Below are positions 27,075 through 35,891 of a DNA stretch of 64,000 nt, in pieces. The notes below the pieces were generated by a model that saw nothing but the letters and a program-made list of their open reading frames with translations, was not told where the DNA came from and did not search any database. This DNA is from Advenella sp. FME57 (GTDB taxonomy: Bacteria; Pseudomonadota; Gammaproteobacteria; Burkholderiales; Burkholderiaceae_B). Both the position numbers and the translations under genes were made by a program. The stretch is taken from positions 496,001 through 560,000 of the forward strand of contig NZ_JABUXU010000001.1 of NCBI RefSeq assembly GCF_014897675.1, read 5' to 3'. Each line of letters begins with the position of its first letter. Positions within the stretch are counted from its first letter, which is position 1.

Positions 27075-27346
27075 ATTAGCAATGTTATTTTTCATAAATT
27101 TATCGCAGATCAATGGAACGGCCTGGGAGCCCCTTCACAATGCATTCTTTAGCGACGCGTTTTATTCTGCTTTCCCGGTATGCAGGCAAGTGGCCTCATT
27201 CGCAGGCCTCGCTAACGGCCTAGACAGCCAACGCACTCAACGCCATTGACACCCTGCCTTGTCGGCACGGCGTTGACGCTGTTGCACCCTCGCACGCGCT
27301 AGGGTTAATCCTCAATAGATATTTACAATGAAGAGGCATAAAATTA

Positions 27347-27371
27347 AAACACTTGTTTAAATCAAATGTTT
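27347..27371 (+). promoter_or_regulatory. Palindromic operator of the TetR gene
   Basis: A 25-bp near-perfect palindrome: arms start AAACA and end TGTTT, with inner TTG/CAA and TT/AA pairs; 20 of 24 non-central positions are symmetric. It ends 4 nt before ATG 27376 and takes the place of a ribosome binding site. The size and position fit autorepression by the TetR protein. Confidence 0.7.
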
Positions 27372-27375
27372 AATT

Positions 27376-28041
27376 ATGGCCACCAGTCGCAGCGAAGTAA
27401 CCCGCAAATCGATTCTGAATGCAGCCGAAACCCTGTTTGTGAAGGCAGGCTACGATGCAACGTCATTGCGCCAGATTACATCGGCTGCCAGTGTCAATCT
27501 TGCGTCCATCAACTACCATTTCGGCAGCAAGGAAGAGCTGGTACGGGCTGTGCTAAAACGGCGCCTTGAATGGATCAATCGCGAACGCATCCGCTTGCTC
27601 GATGAACTTGAAAAAGCCGCCGCGCCCAATTCGGTCAAACCGTCCCTGCTGGTCGATGCGTTCTTCGGCACCCTGCTGCGCCATGCGTCCGATCCGGAAC
27701 ATGATGCAAACATTTTCATGCGCCTGCTTGAGCGCACCATGACCGACCCTTCCAATTTCATCAAGACCCTGTTTGCCCAGGAATACATTGAAGTGGTGTC
27801 CCGATACAAAGCGGCGTTTGTGCGCGCCATGCCCGATGTACCCGAGGCAGAGATCATCTGGCGATTCCATTTCATGCTTGGTGCAACCTCCTACGCGATT
27901 GCCGGCATCAATATTCTGCAAGGTGTTCTACCGGATATGACGTCGTCGATGGTTGACGAAAATGTGTACGACGAACAGCTCCTGCCCCGATTAATGAGTT
28001 TTCTTTTAGGAGGACTGCGTGCCCCTCTTCCAACAAATTAA
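27376..28041 (+). CDS. TetR/AcrR regulator heading the fatty-acid oxidation operon
   Basis: 221 residues. N-terminal TetR domain (about 5-52): SILNAAETLFVKAGYDATSLRQI, with recognition segment NLASINYHFGSKEELV. The C-terminal ligand domain (about 80-205) is of the type seen in PsrA-like regulators of fatty-acid genes. Its last 23 bases overlap the acyl-CoA dehydrogenase gene, so regulator and enzymes are made together. A 25-bp palindrome adjoins the start. I infer that it represses the operon and is released by a long-chain acyl-CoA or fatty acid. Confidence 0.88.
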   Translation: MATSRSEVTRKSILNAAETLFVKAGYDATSLRQITSAASVNLASINYHFGSKEELVRAVLKRRLEWINRERIRLLDELEKAAAPNSVKPSLLVDAFFGTLLRHASDPEHDANIFMRLLERTMTDPSNFIKTLFAQEYIEVVSRYKAAFVRAMPDVPEAEIIWRFHFMLGATSYAIAGINILQGVLPDMTSSMVDENVYDEQLLPRLMSFLLGGLRAPLPTN

Positions 28042-30340
28042 AGCGTTTCGCAAACGTCACATCAGCCGCCCCCTGCTGAGCAAATTCAAGAAGGTGCTGC
28101 CATCCATGTCGGACACCGAAAGGGATGCCATCGAAGCCGGCACCGTGTGGTGGGATGCGCAGCTGTTCAGCGGCAAGCCCGACTGGACCATGTGGCAACA
28201 GTTTCCGAAACCAACACTGACTGCAGCCGAACAATCATTCCTGGACAATGAAGTTGTCCAGGCGTGCTCATTGGTCGATGACTGGAAAATCACAACCGAA
28301 GATTTTGACCTGCCGGCCCAGGCCTGGCATTACATCAAATCCAAGCGCTTCCTGGGCATGATCATCCCCGAGCAATATGGGGGCCTGGGCTTTTCCGCCT
28401 TTGCCCATTCTGAAGTGATGACACGGCTATCGACGCGCAACTCGGCGCTGGCCGTTTCTGTCATGGTCCCAAACTCGCTGGGCCCCGGCGAACTGCTGGT
28501 GCACTATGGGACCGAAGAACAGAAAAATCACTACCTACCCCGCCTTGCGCGAGGTGAAGACATTCCCGCCTTCGCGCTGACCAGCCCCTGGGCCGGTTCC
28601 GATGCCGCAGCCATTCCCGATAGCGGTGTCGTGTGCATGGGCGAATGGAATGGCCAGCAGGTGCTCGGCATGTCCGTATCGTGGAACAAGCGCTACATCA
28701 CGCTGGCGCCGGTCTGCACCTTGCTGGGTCTGGCATTTCGCCTGTTCGATCCCGACGGCCTGCTCGGGAACAAAAAAGATATCGGTATTACCTGCGCGTT
28801 GGTGCCGCATGATCACCCCGGCGTACAGATCGGGCGTCGTCACTTTCCGTTGAATGCCATGTTCATGAATGGCCCGACCGAAGGTAAGAATGTCTTCATG
28901 CCGCTGGATTTCATCATTGGCGGCCCGCAAATGGCCGGCCAAGGCTGGCGCATGCTGATGGAATGCCTGGCCGCCGGACGCTCGATTTCACTGCCCTCTT
29001 CCAACGTCGGTATGTCACAGATGACCGTTCGCGCCGTCGGCGCTTATTCACGCATACGCAAGCAGTTCAATCTGTCCATCGGTAAATTCGAAGGCATCGA
29101 AGAAGTGCTGGCGCGCATGGGTGCCTATACCTATATGACCAACGCCGTCAGGGTCATGACTGCCGGCGCGGTGGATCTGGGCGAAAAACCCTCAGTGGTT
29201 TCATCCATTGCCAAATACCATGTGACCGAGCGCGCCCGCGTCATCGTCAATGACGGCATGGACATCATCGGCGGCAAGGGTATTTGTCTTGGCCCATCGA
29301 ATTTTCTGGGCCGTGCCTATCAACAGATCCCGGTCGGCATCACTGTGGAAGGCGCCAACATTCTCACACGCAGCCTGATTATTTTCGGACAGGGGGCCAT
29401 TCGCTGCCACCCGTACGTTCTCAAGGAAATGGCAGCCGTGCAGGAAACGGATCCGAAGATCGCGCTCGACAAGTTCGACGATGCCCTGTTCGGTCATATT
29501 GGCTTTGCTTGCAAAAACGGCTTGCGCTCGCTCTTGAGCGGGCTGTTCGGCTCGGCTGTGCTGGGCGTCAAGGCCGGCACAGCACTACCGATGCGCCCCT
29601 ATTACGGCCAGATCACCCGCCTGTCGTCTGCGTTGGCACTCAGCGCCGACGTTGCCATGCTGGTACTGGGTGGCAGTTTGAAAAAGCGCGAAAAAATTTC
29701 TGCGCGCCTGGGCGATGTGCTGTCCCAGCTTTATCTGGCTTGCGCCGCCTTGAAGCAATTCGAAGACCATGGCGCGCAAGCCGACGAGGCCGCTTTTGTA
29801 CACTGGTCGGTTCAGGATGCGCTGGAAAAGGCGCAAACGGCATTGCTCAATGTGTATCGTAATTTTCCTAATCGCTGGATCGGTGCAACGCTGCGCCTGA
29901 TCGTCTTTCCATGGGGTGGCGTATTCCGACGGCCCAATGACCGGCTTGATCGCGCCATTTGCGAGCAACTGATGCAACCGGGCGCCGCCAGGGATCGCCT
30001 GACGGCAAATTGCTATATACCGGACAGCGACCAGGACCCGATTGGCGTCATTGAAAAGGCCCTGCTGGCCACCATACGCGCCGAACCGGTAGATGCGAAA
30101 ATCCGCGACGCTGAAAAACGCGGCGTGTTCGACGGTCATCCGGCCGGCAACGTGCGGGACATCACTGAACTGGCGTATCAATTGAACCAGGTCAGCGACG
30201 AAGAATATGCCTTGTTGCGCGAACGCGACCGACTGCGAGACAAGGTTATTCACGTCGATGATTTCCCGTTTGATCTGGGTCTGGCAAAAATGCAGGCCGC
30301 ATCCGGTTCTTCAACATCAAACACCACCAAGGAATCCTGA
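28019..30340 (+). CDS. fadE: Acyl-CoA dehydrogenase, FadE type
   Basis: 773 residues. It starts at GTG 28019 with a full AGGAGG at 28008-28013, inside the tetR gene. N-terminal helical part, then the acyl-CoA dehydrogenase core (about 75-480; IPEQYGGLGFSAF, FALTSPWAGSDAA, GKFEGIEEVLARMGAYTY) and a C-terminal DUF1974-type region (about 480-765) as in E. coli FadE. It makes trans-2-enoyl-CoA with FAD and passes electrons to ETF, hence the ETF-QO gene 6 kb upstream. A basic N terminus (IKAFRKRHISRP) could sit at the membrane. fadI starts 3 nt after its stop. Confidence 0.93.
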   Translation: MPLFQQIKAFRKRHISRPLLSKFKKVLPSMSDTERDAIEAGTVWWDAQLFSGKPDWTMWQQFPKPTLTAAEQSFLDNEVVQACSLVDDWKITTEDFDLPAQAWHYIKSKRFLGMIIPEQYGGLGFSAFAHSEVMTRLSTRNSALAVSVMVPNSLGPGELLVHYGTEEQKNHYLPRLARGEDIPAFALTSPWAGSDAAAIPDSGVVCMGEWNGQQVLGMSVSWNKRYITLAPVCTLLGLAFRLFDPDGLLGNKKDIGITCALVPHDHPGVQIGRRHFPLNAMFMNGPTEGKNVFMPLDFIIGGPQMAGQGWRMLMECLAAGRSISLPSSNVGMSQMTVRAVGAYSRIRKQFNLSIGKFEGIEEVLARMGAYTYMTNAVRVMTAGAVDLGEKPSVVSSIAKYHVTERARVIVNDGMDIIGGKGICLGPSNFLGRAYQQIPVGITVEGANILTRSLIIFGQGAIRCHPYVLKEMAAVQETDPKIALDKFDDALFGHIGFACKNGLRSLLSGLFGSAVLGVKAGTALPMRPYYGQITRLSSALALSADVAMLVLGGSLKKREKISARLGDVLSQLYLACAALKQFEDHGAQADEAAFVHWSVQDALEKAQTALLNVYRNFPNRWIGATLRLIVFPWGGVFRRPNDRLDRAICEQLMQPGAARDRLTANCYIPDSDQDPIGVIEKALLATIRAEPVDAKIRDAEKRGVFDGHPAGNVRDITELAYQLNQVSDEEYALLRERDRLRDKVIHVDDFPFDLGLAKMQAASGSSTSNTTKES

Positions 30341-30342
30341 CC

Positions 30343-31626
30343 ATGACATTCAAACCTGTTTATGTCGTCGATGGTGCCAGAACACCCTTTCTGAAAGTGC
30401 GCAGCGGCCCCGGGCCCTTTTCTGCAAGCGATCTGGCCGTGCAGGCGAGCCGCGCCCTGCTGCTGCGCCAGCCCGTCGACGCAACCGCTTTGTCAGAAGT
30501 CATTGTAGGCTGCGCAGCCCCAACGCCCGATGAGACCAATATCGGCCGCGTGGTCGGCCTGCGAGTGGGCACCGGGCATCACGTGCCGGCCTGGACCGTC
30601 ATGCGCAACTGCGCCTCCGGCATGCAAGCGCTCGATTCAGCCTGCGCCAATATTCAAACGGGCCGTTCCGATCTGGTACTCGCCTGCGGCACCGACGCAT
30701 TGTCACGCGCCCCCTTGCTGTTTTCCGATGCGATGGTCAGCTGGCTGGCCAAGTGGAATAGTGCAAAATCCACCGGCCAGAAACTGGGCCTGTTGCGTCA
30801 GTTCAGACTGAGCAATCTGGCCCCCGTCATCGGCCTGCTCAAGGGCCTGACAGATCCGGTTATTGGCATTTCCATGGGACAGACCGCTGAAAACCTGGCC
30901 TGGGAATTTGGCATTACACGCCATGAAATGGATGCGTTCAGTGTCCGCAGCCACGAACGCGCCCTCTCGGGCCAGAACCGTCATGCGTTCGCGGAAATTA
31001 CCGCAATCATCGACGCCAAAGGCAATGCCTATACCGAAGACGACGGTATCCGCCGCGACTCTACCATAGACAAACTGGGTACGCTCAAACCGGTATTTGA
31101 TAAACCCAGCGGCAACGTGACGGCGGGCAACAGCTCCCAGGTAACTGATGGCGCCGCCGCACTACTGCTGGCTTCTGAAGAAGCGGTAAACAAATGGAAT
31201 CTGCAACCGCTGGGCCGTATCGTAGACGCCCAGTGGGCTGCTCTTGACCCGGCACAAATGGGTCTGGGTCCGGTCCACGCCAGTGTGCCTATCCTGCAGC
31301 GCCATAACCTTGGTTTGAACGACCTGGATCTGTGGGAAATCAACGAAGCCTTTGCCGCGCAGGTGCTGGGCTGCGTCCGTGCCTTTGAAAGCGAAAGATA
31401 TTGCCAGACCCATTTTGGCGTCCCGGCGCTGGGCACGCTTGATCAGGACAAATTGAATGTTGATGGCGGCGCCATTGCATTAGGTCATCCGGTCGGCGCC
31501 TCGGGGGCTCGCATCGTATTGCATCTGCTACAGGCGCTGCGCGCACGCAATCTCAAGCGCGGCATGGCGTCTATTTGCATCGGTGGCGGCCAGGGTGGCG
31601 CCATGCTCGTCGAAACCATGCAGTAA
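30343..31626 (+). CDS. fadI: Acetyl-CoA C-acyltransferase (thiolase), FadI-like
   Basis: 427 residues. Thiolase active-site residues: Cys90 (RNCASGMQ), His382 (IALGHPVGASG) and Cys412 (SICIGGGQGG); NEAFAAQ is present. It cleaves 3-ketoacyl-CoA into acetyl-CoA and a shortened acyl-CoA. The length, ~35 residues beyond biosynthetic thiolases, and the pairing with a FadJ-like protein downstream (10-nt gap) suggest the FadI class. Could also be listed as a general acetyl-CoA acetyltransferase. Confidence 0.92.
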   Translation: MTFKPVYVVDGARTPFLKVRSGPGPFSASDLAVQASRALLLRQPVDATALSEVIVGCAAPTPDETNIGRVVGLRVGTGHHVPAWTVMRNCASGMQALDSACANIQTGRSDLVLACGTDALSRAPLLFSDAMVSWLAKWNSAKSTGQKLGLLRQFRLSNLAPVIGLLKGLTDPVIGISMGQTAENLAWEFGITRHEMDAFSVRSHERALSGQNRHAFAEITAIIDAKGNAYTEDDGIRRDSTIDKLGTLKPVFDKPSGNVTAGNSSQVTDGAAALLLASEEAVNKWNLQPLGRIVDAQWAALDPAQMGLGPVHASVPILQRHNLGLNDLDLWEINEAFAAQVLGCVRAFESERYCQTHFGVPALGTLDQDKLNVDGGAIALGHPVGASGARIVLHLLQALRARNLKRGMASICIGGGQGGAMLVETMQ

Positions 31627-31635
31627 GGATCAATC

Positions 31636-33561
31636 ATGACAACTGAGAAAACATACCAGAACTGGACCCTGCAGAACGATGCGCAAAATATCGCATGGCT
31701 GACCATCGACTGCCCGGATCGCAGCATGAACGCGCTGGCCAGCGACGTCATGGAAGAGCTGACCGACATCATCGGCAGCCTGGAATCGGCACCGCCCAAA
31801 GCCCTGATCATCCGCTCGGGAAAACGCAACGGTTTCATTGCAGGCGCCGACGTCAAGGAGTTTCAAAATGTCGACAACGTTGACAATGGTCGCAAGCTGA
31901 TTGAACGTGGCTGGCATTTATTCAACCGTATCGAAAAGCTGCCCTTTCCTACGCTCACGCTCATGCACGGACCCTGCCTGGGTGGTGGACTGGAACTGGC
32001 GCTGGCCTGCCGCTATCGCATCGCGGTCGACTCGCCCAAACCGGTGATCGGGCTGCCTGAAGTCAAACTGGGCATCTTCCCGGCCTGGGGCGGCCTGATG
32101 CGACTACCCCGCCTGATCGGCCCGCAAACGGCCCTGAACATGATGCTGACCGGTCGCACGCTGGATGGCCGCAAGGCCAGGTCTGCCGGCTTGGTGGACT
32201 TGCTTGTTGCCCCCCGGGTCGCTCAGAAATCTGCGGTCGATCTGGTCACCTCTGGCAAACCGACACGTCAGGCCCGGGGTCTGGCCCGCCTGCTCAATCG
32301 CGCGCCGTTCAAGTCACTGGTCGCTGCCCAGGCACGCAAAAGCGTCAAGCAGAAAGATCCTTATGGCCATTACCCTGCGACCCTGACCATGCTGGAGCTG
32401 TGGGAAAAACACGATGGCGATCCCCTGGCCGACCCACAAGCACTGACCCGGCTGCTGCAATCGGATGTGACCCGCAACCTGATTCGCGTGTTTCACCTGC
32501 AGGAGCGACTCAAGGCTTTCGGCAAAAAAGACAATGCCAAAGCAGTCAACCATGTTCACGTGATCGGGGCCGGCGTGATGGGCGGCGGCATCGCTGCCTG
32601 GTGCGCGCTGCAGGGCATCAAAACCACCTTACAGGATACCGACGCCCAGCGCATTGCCGGCGCGTTCAAAAATGCCGTATCCATTTATGCCCGCAAGGAT
32701 CGGTATACCGCACAGGCAGCGCGTGATCGCCTGATTCCGGATCTGGAAGGCCACGGTATAGCGACAGCTGATCTGGTGATTGAAGCGATCAGTGAAAATC
32801 CGCAAGCCAAGCAATCGCTCTACCAGCAGATCGAACCAAAAATGAAAGAAGGGGCCATTCTGGCCACCAACACATCCAGCCTGTCCATTGGGGAACTGCG
32901 CAGCGTACTGGTCCGCCCCGAACGTTTTGTCGGTATCCATTTTTTCAATCCGGTGTCACGCATGCCACTGGTAGAAGTGGTGCACGCCGATGGCATCGCC
33001 CAGGAAACAGTGGACACCGCCACCGCCTTTGTCAGCAAAATCGGCAAGCTGCCGCTACCGGTCCAGGACACGCCGGGCTTTCTTGTCAACGCCGTACTCG
33101 CCCCCTACATGCTGCAAGCCATGCGGTGCATTGACGAAGGCATCGATCCCGAAGTTATCGATACCGCCATGCTGGAGTTCGGCATGCCCATGGGGCCGAT
33201 CGCGCTAGCCGATACGGTTGGCCTGGATATTGCCATGGCCGCCGGCAAACAGTTGTCCGAAGGCCAGGAGCCGCCGCGCTGCTTGCAGGACAAAATTACA
33301 CAAGGCAAGCTGGGTGTCAAAAGCGGTGAAGGGTTTTACGTGTGGAAAGACCGCAAGCATGATCAACGCAGCAGCAAAACCATTCCGCAGGGCCTGGCGC
33401 AACGCCTGATCAAGCCACTGATAGAGCAGACCGAAAAACAACTTGCGCACAACATCGTGCAGGATGCAGATCTTGCTGATGCCGGCGTGATATTTGGCAC
33501 TGGGTTTGCACCTTTTACAGGAGGCCCCCTTCATTACAAACGCAGCAACGGAGGACAATGA
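31636..33561 (+). CDS. fadJ: Bifunctional enoyl-CoA hydratase/3-hydroxyacyl-CoA dehydrogenase
   Basis: 641 residues. Enoyl-CoA hydratase domain at ~15-200: oxyanion-hole loop NGFIAGADVKEF, catalytic glutamates in GGGLELALACRY (about 119) and LPEVKLGI (about 142). Dehydrogenase domain: NAD motif VIGAGVMGGGIA near 309, catalytic His near 435 (GIHFFNPVSRMPL), then two C-terminal helical repeats; the second ends early at GGPLHYKRSNGG, so the protein is ~60-70 residues shorter than E. coli FadJ. It does the hydration and NAD oxidation steps of beta-oxidation. Third enzyme of the tetR-fadE-fadI-fadJ operon. Confidence 0.93.
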   Translation: MTTEKTYQNWTLQNDAQNIAWLTIDCPDRSMNALASDVMEELTDIIGSLESAPPKALIIRSGKRNGFIAGADVKEFQNVDNVDNGRKLIERGWHLFNRIEKLPFPTLTLMHGPCLGGGLELALACRYRIAVDSPKPVIGLPEVKLGIFPAWGGLMRLPRLIGPQTALNMMLTGRTLDGRKARSAGLVDLLVAPRVAQKSAVDLVTSGKPTRQARGLARLLNRAPFKSLVAAQARKSVKQKDPYGHYPATLTMLELWEKHDGDPLADPQALTRLLQSDVTRNLIRVFHLQERLKAFGKKDNAKAVNHVHVIGAGVMGGGIAAWCALQGIKTTLQDTDAQRIAGAFKNAVSIYARKDRYTAQAARDRLIPDLEGHGIATADLVIEAISENPQAKQSLYQQIEPKMKEGAILATNTSSLSIGELRSVLVRPERFVGIHFFNPVSRMPLVEVVHADGIAQETVDTATAFVSKIGKLPLPVQDTPGFLVNAVLAPYMLQAMRCIDEGIDPEVIDTAMLEFGMPMGPIALADTVGLDIAMAAGKQLSEGQEPPRCLQDKITQGKLGVKSGEGFYVWKDRKHDQRSSKTIPQGLAQRLIKPLIEQTEKQLAHNIVQDADLADAGVIFGTGFAPFTGGPLHYKRSNGGQ

Positions 33562-33684
33562 CAAGACGCAGCGGGGCAGTAAGAATGACCCCCTTATATT
33601 ACAAATGTGATAAGACTTGACAGCCTGGAGCAATACCAGAGCTATTAAACAAGCAATCACCGGTTTTACACTTAGGATGGACGT

Positions 33685-35154
33685 ATGAAGAGACATACAC
33701 ATAAACTCCAGCAGACGCTTCTGAGCGCAACATTGCTCGGGCTGGGAATATCAAACGTCACAGCGGTGCATGCCGCTGGCTTCAATTTGCTGGAACAGAA
33801 TGCCAGCGGACTGGGCGTGGCCTACGCGGGCAGTGGTGCCGTGGCAGAAAACGCTTCCACCATTTACTACAACCCGGCCGGCATGACCAACTTGCCCGGC
33901 CTGAACATATCCGTGGGTGGCAACTACATTATCCCTTCATTCAAGTTCAGCAATGATCGCAGCTCGCTGCCTGCCGCTTTCGGCACAGCCAACGCCCAGT
34001 TCTCCGGCGCTCGGCTGGGCAGCGAGGGCGATAACGCGGGCGGCGGCGCTTTTGTCCCCAATGCCTATGTCTCATGGCAGGTCTCAGATCGTTTGTTCGC
34101 CGGCCTGGGCATCGGCGCGCCATTTGGTCTAGCGACCGATTATGGTGATGGCTTCATGGGCCGCTACCATTCCAAGAAATTTGAAATTGAAACCATCAAT
34201 TTCAACCCATCGCTCGCCTACAAGCTGAACAGTAACTGGTCGATTGGCGCAGGGATCAATATCCAGCGCATCAAGGCTGAATACGAAAAGAGCACCGTGG
34301 TTGACATGCGCAGCCAGGTAGCCGGCGCAGTCACGCAGAAATACATAGCAGCGGGCGTTCCTGCACAACAGGCCGCGGCCATGGGCAAGGCTGTGGGCGA
34401 TCAGTATGGTCCCATCCTGGATGGCGAGGCCAAGGTAAAAATGAATGATACGGCCCTGGGCTGGAATATCGGCGTCATGTTCCACCCCAGCGAAGACACG
34501 CGCATCGGCCTGTCCTACCGGTCCCGCATCAAGTACAAAGCCACGGGTGACACCGACGTTGACATTCACCGCCCATCGGCCGCCATGATTGGCGCCATGC
34601 CCGCACAGTTGCAGGAAATCTACAGCCTCGTGCCGGCATCGCTGACCACCTCATCCAGCGCCAGCGTGACGCTTCCCGATACGGCACTACTCAGCGTGTA
34701 TCAACGCATCAGCCCGCGCTGGGAACTGCTGGGTGACATCCAGTGGACCGGCTGGAGCAGCCTGCCGAAGCTGACCATCAAGAGCGACACCCTGCCCGAC
34801 GCCGGTCTGGATCTGAAGTTCAAGGACTCTTGGCGCATTGCTGTGGGTGCCATGTATCAAGTGGCGCCACAATGGAAGCTGAAGGCCGGCGTTGCCTGGG
34901 ACCAGTCTCCGGTACGCTCCGCGGAGCACCGCCCGGCCTCGTTACCGGACAATGACCGCTATTGGCTCTCCGTGGGTGCGCAATATAAGCCTTCGGAAAA
35001 TACCGCAATCGATGTCGGCTACAGCTATATGTATCTGAAAAAATCGCATGTAGACAACACCAATGACGGCAACCTTGCCCAATACGGTCGTCTAAGCGGC
35101 AGCTACAAGTCCCATGGCCATATTTTCGGCCTGCAGGTCTCGCACCGCTTCTGA
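33685..35154 (+). CDS. fadL: FadL-type long-chain fatty acid outer membrane porin
   Basis: 489 residues. Signal peptide of ~30 residues ending AVHA, mature start AGFNLLEQNASGLGVAYAGS, the FadL hatch domain, with YYNPAGMTNL (about 61-70). The rest is a 14-strand barrel by composition and ends in the outer-membrane-assembly signature VSHRF with terminal Phe. FadL lets hydrophobic acids pass through the outer membrane by lateral diffusion. It is 123 nt after fadJ; no terminator lies between, so it may share the operon transcript. Confidence 0.92.
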   Translation: MKRHTHKLQQTLLSATLLGLGISNVTAVHAAGFNLLEQNASGLGVAYAGSGAVAENASTIYYNPAGMTNLPGLNISVGGNYIIPSFKFSNDRSSLPAAFGTANAQFSGARLGSEGDNAGGGAFVPNAYVSWQVSDRLFAGLGIGAPFGLATDYGDGFMGRYHSKKFEIETINFNPSLAYKLNSNWSIGAGINIQRIKAEYEKSTVVDMRSQVAGAVTQKYIAAGVPAQQAAAMGKAVGDQYGPILDGEAKVKMNDTALGWNIGVMFHPSEDTRIGLSYRSRIKYKATGDTDVDIHRPSAAMIGAMPAQLQEIYSLVPASLTTSSSASVTLPDTALLSVYQRISPRWELLGDIQWTGWSSLPKLTIKSDTLPDAGLDLKFKDSWRIAVGAMYQVAPQWKLKAGVAWDQSPVRSAEHRPASLPDNDRYWLSVGAQYKPSENTAIDVGYSYMYLKKSHVDNTNDGNLAQYGRLSGSYKSHGHIFGLQVSHRF

Positions 35155-35263
35155 CAAAGCACCGGCTGTCCCGGCTGTAGGATGCATCGTGCATGGTTCG
35201 GATCCATTCCGAGCCATGCTCGATGGACTGCACCGCAACAAGAATTTTATTCGGAGGCAAACA

Positions 35264-35842
35264 ATGAAATTCAATGCATCTTTTCTGGCCACCGCGCTTG
35301 TCATTCTGTCGACCCTGGTGCTGGACGCCAACGCCAGGACCGTGGACGGGCACACCGTACCTGACACCCTGCAGGTCGGCAACACACAGCTGGTCCTCAA
35401 TGGCGCCGGTATTCGCAAGAAGGTGGTATTCGACGTATATCTGGCGGCGTTGTACACTGGTAAAAAAACCGACCAGGCGCAAGCGCTTATCAGCAGTACC
35501 GCGCCGCGTGCCATGCGGTTGGTGCTGTTACGCGACATTGACAGCACTGACCTGGCCGATGCATTAAATGAAGGATTGCGAGACAATACCAATACAAGTC
35601 AGTGGCAAGCAATACAGCCGTCTGCCCAACAGTTTGCCGGCCTGCTGCTCAAACAGAAAAGCCTTAAACGAGGCAGTGTGATTGACCTCATTTTTTCCGG
35701 CTCGCGGGTGTCGGTTTCGGCGCTAGGAGGACAGCAAGGCGCGGTCGATGACGCGGGCTTTGCACAGGCACTGCTTGCAGTATGGCTGGGCAAAGACCCC
35801 GCCCAATCGTCGCTGAAGCAGGCGTTGCTTGGTGCGGGTTGA
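35264..35842 (+). CDS. Secreted chalcone-isomerase-like protein
   Basis: 192 residues with a cleavable signal peptide (hydrophobic 8-20, cleavage after DANA at 24), so periplasmic. The mature part matches the bacterial chalcone isomerase-like family: LNGAGIRKKVVFDVYLAALYTG (about 50-70) and RAMRLVLLRDI are the core strands, and GSVIDLIF/AVWLG later. ATG 35264 is chosen for GGAGG at 35253-35257 and the signal peptide; the frame extends to 35114 without either. It lies between fadL and fadD. Proteins of this fold in plants bind fatty acids, so a periplasmic fatty-acid carrier role is a reasonable hypothesis; isomerase activity is unlikely to be relevant here. Confidence 0.8.
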   Translation: MKFNASFLATALVILSTLVLDANARTVDGHTVPDTLQVGNTQLVLNGAGIRKKVVFDVYLAALYTGKKTDQAQALISSTAPRAMRLVLLRDIDSTDLADALNEGLRDNTNTSQWQAIQPSAQQFAGLLLKQKSLKRGSVIDLIFSGSRVSVSALGGQQGAVDDAGFAQALLAVWLGKDPAQSSLKQALLGAG

Positions 35843-35891
35843 CGCTGCGGTCCGGCGTTAGTTTATAGTCCTTTTACTCCTAGGATAAGAC

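Larger units (their letters stand above)
27028..27375. other. Divergent region between DUF2325 and tetR genes
   Basis: 348 bases without a gene. The left end holds the DUF2325 RBS and Fur box, the right end the TetR operator at 27347-27371. Between about 27110 and 27320 I see nothing assignable. Confidence 0.4.
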
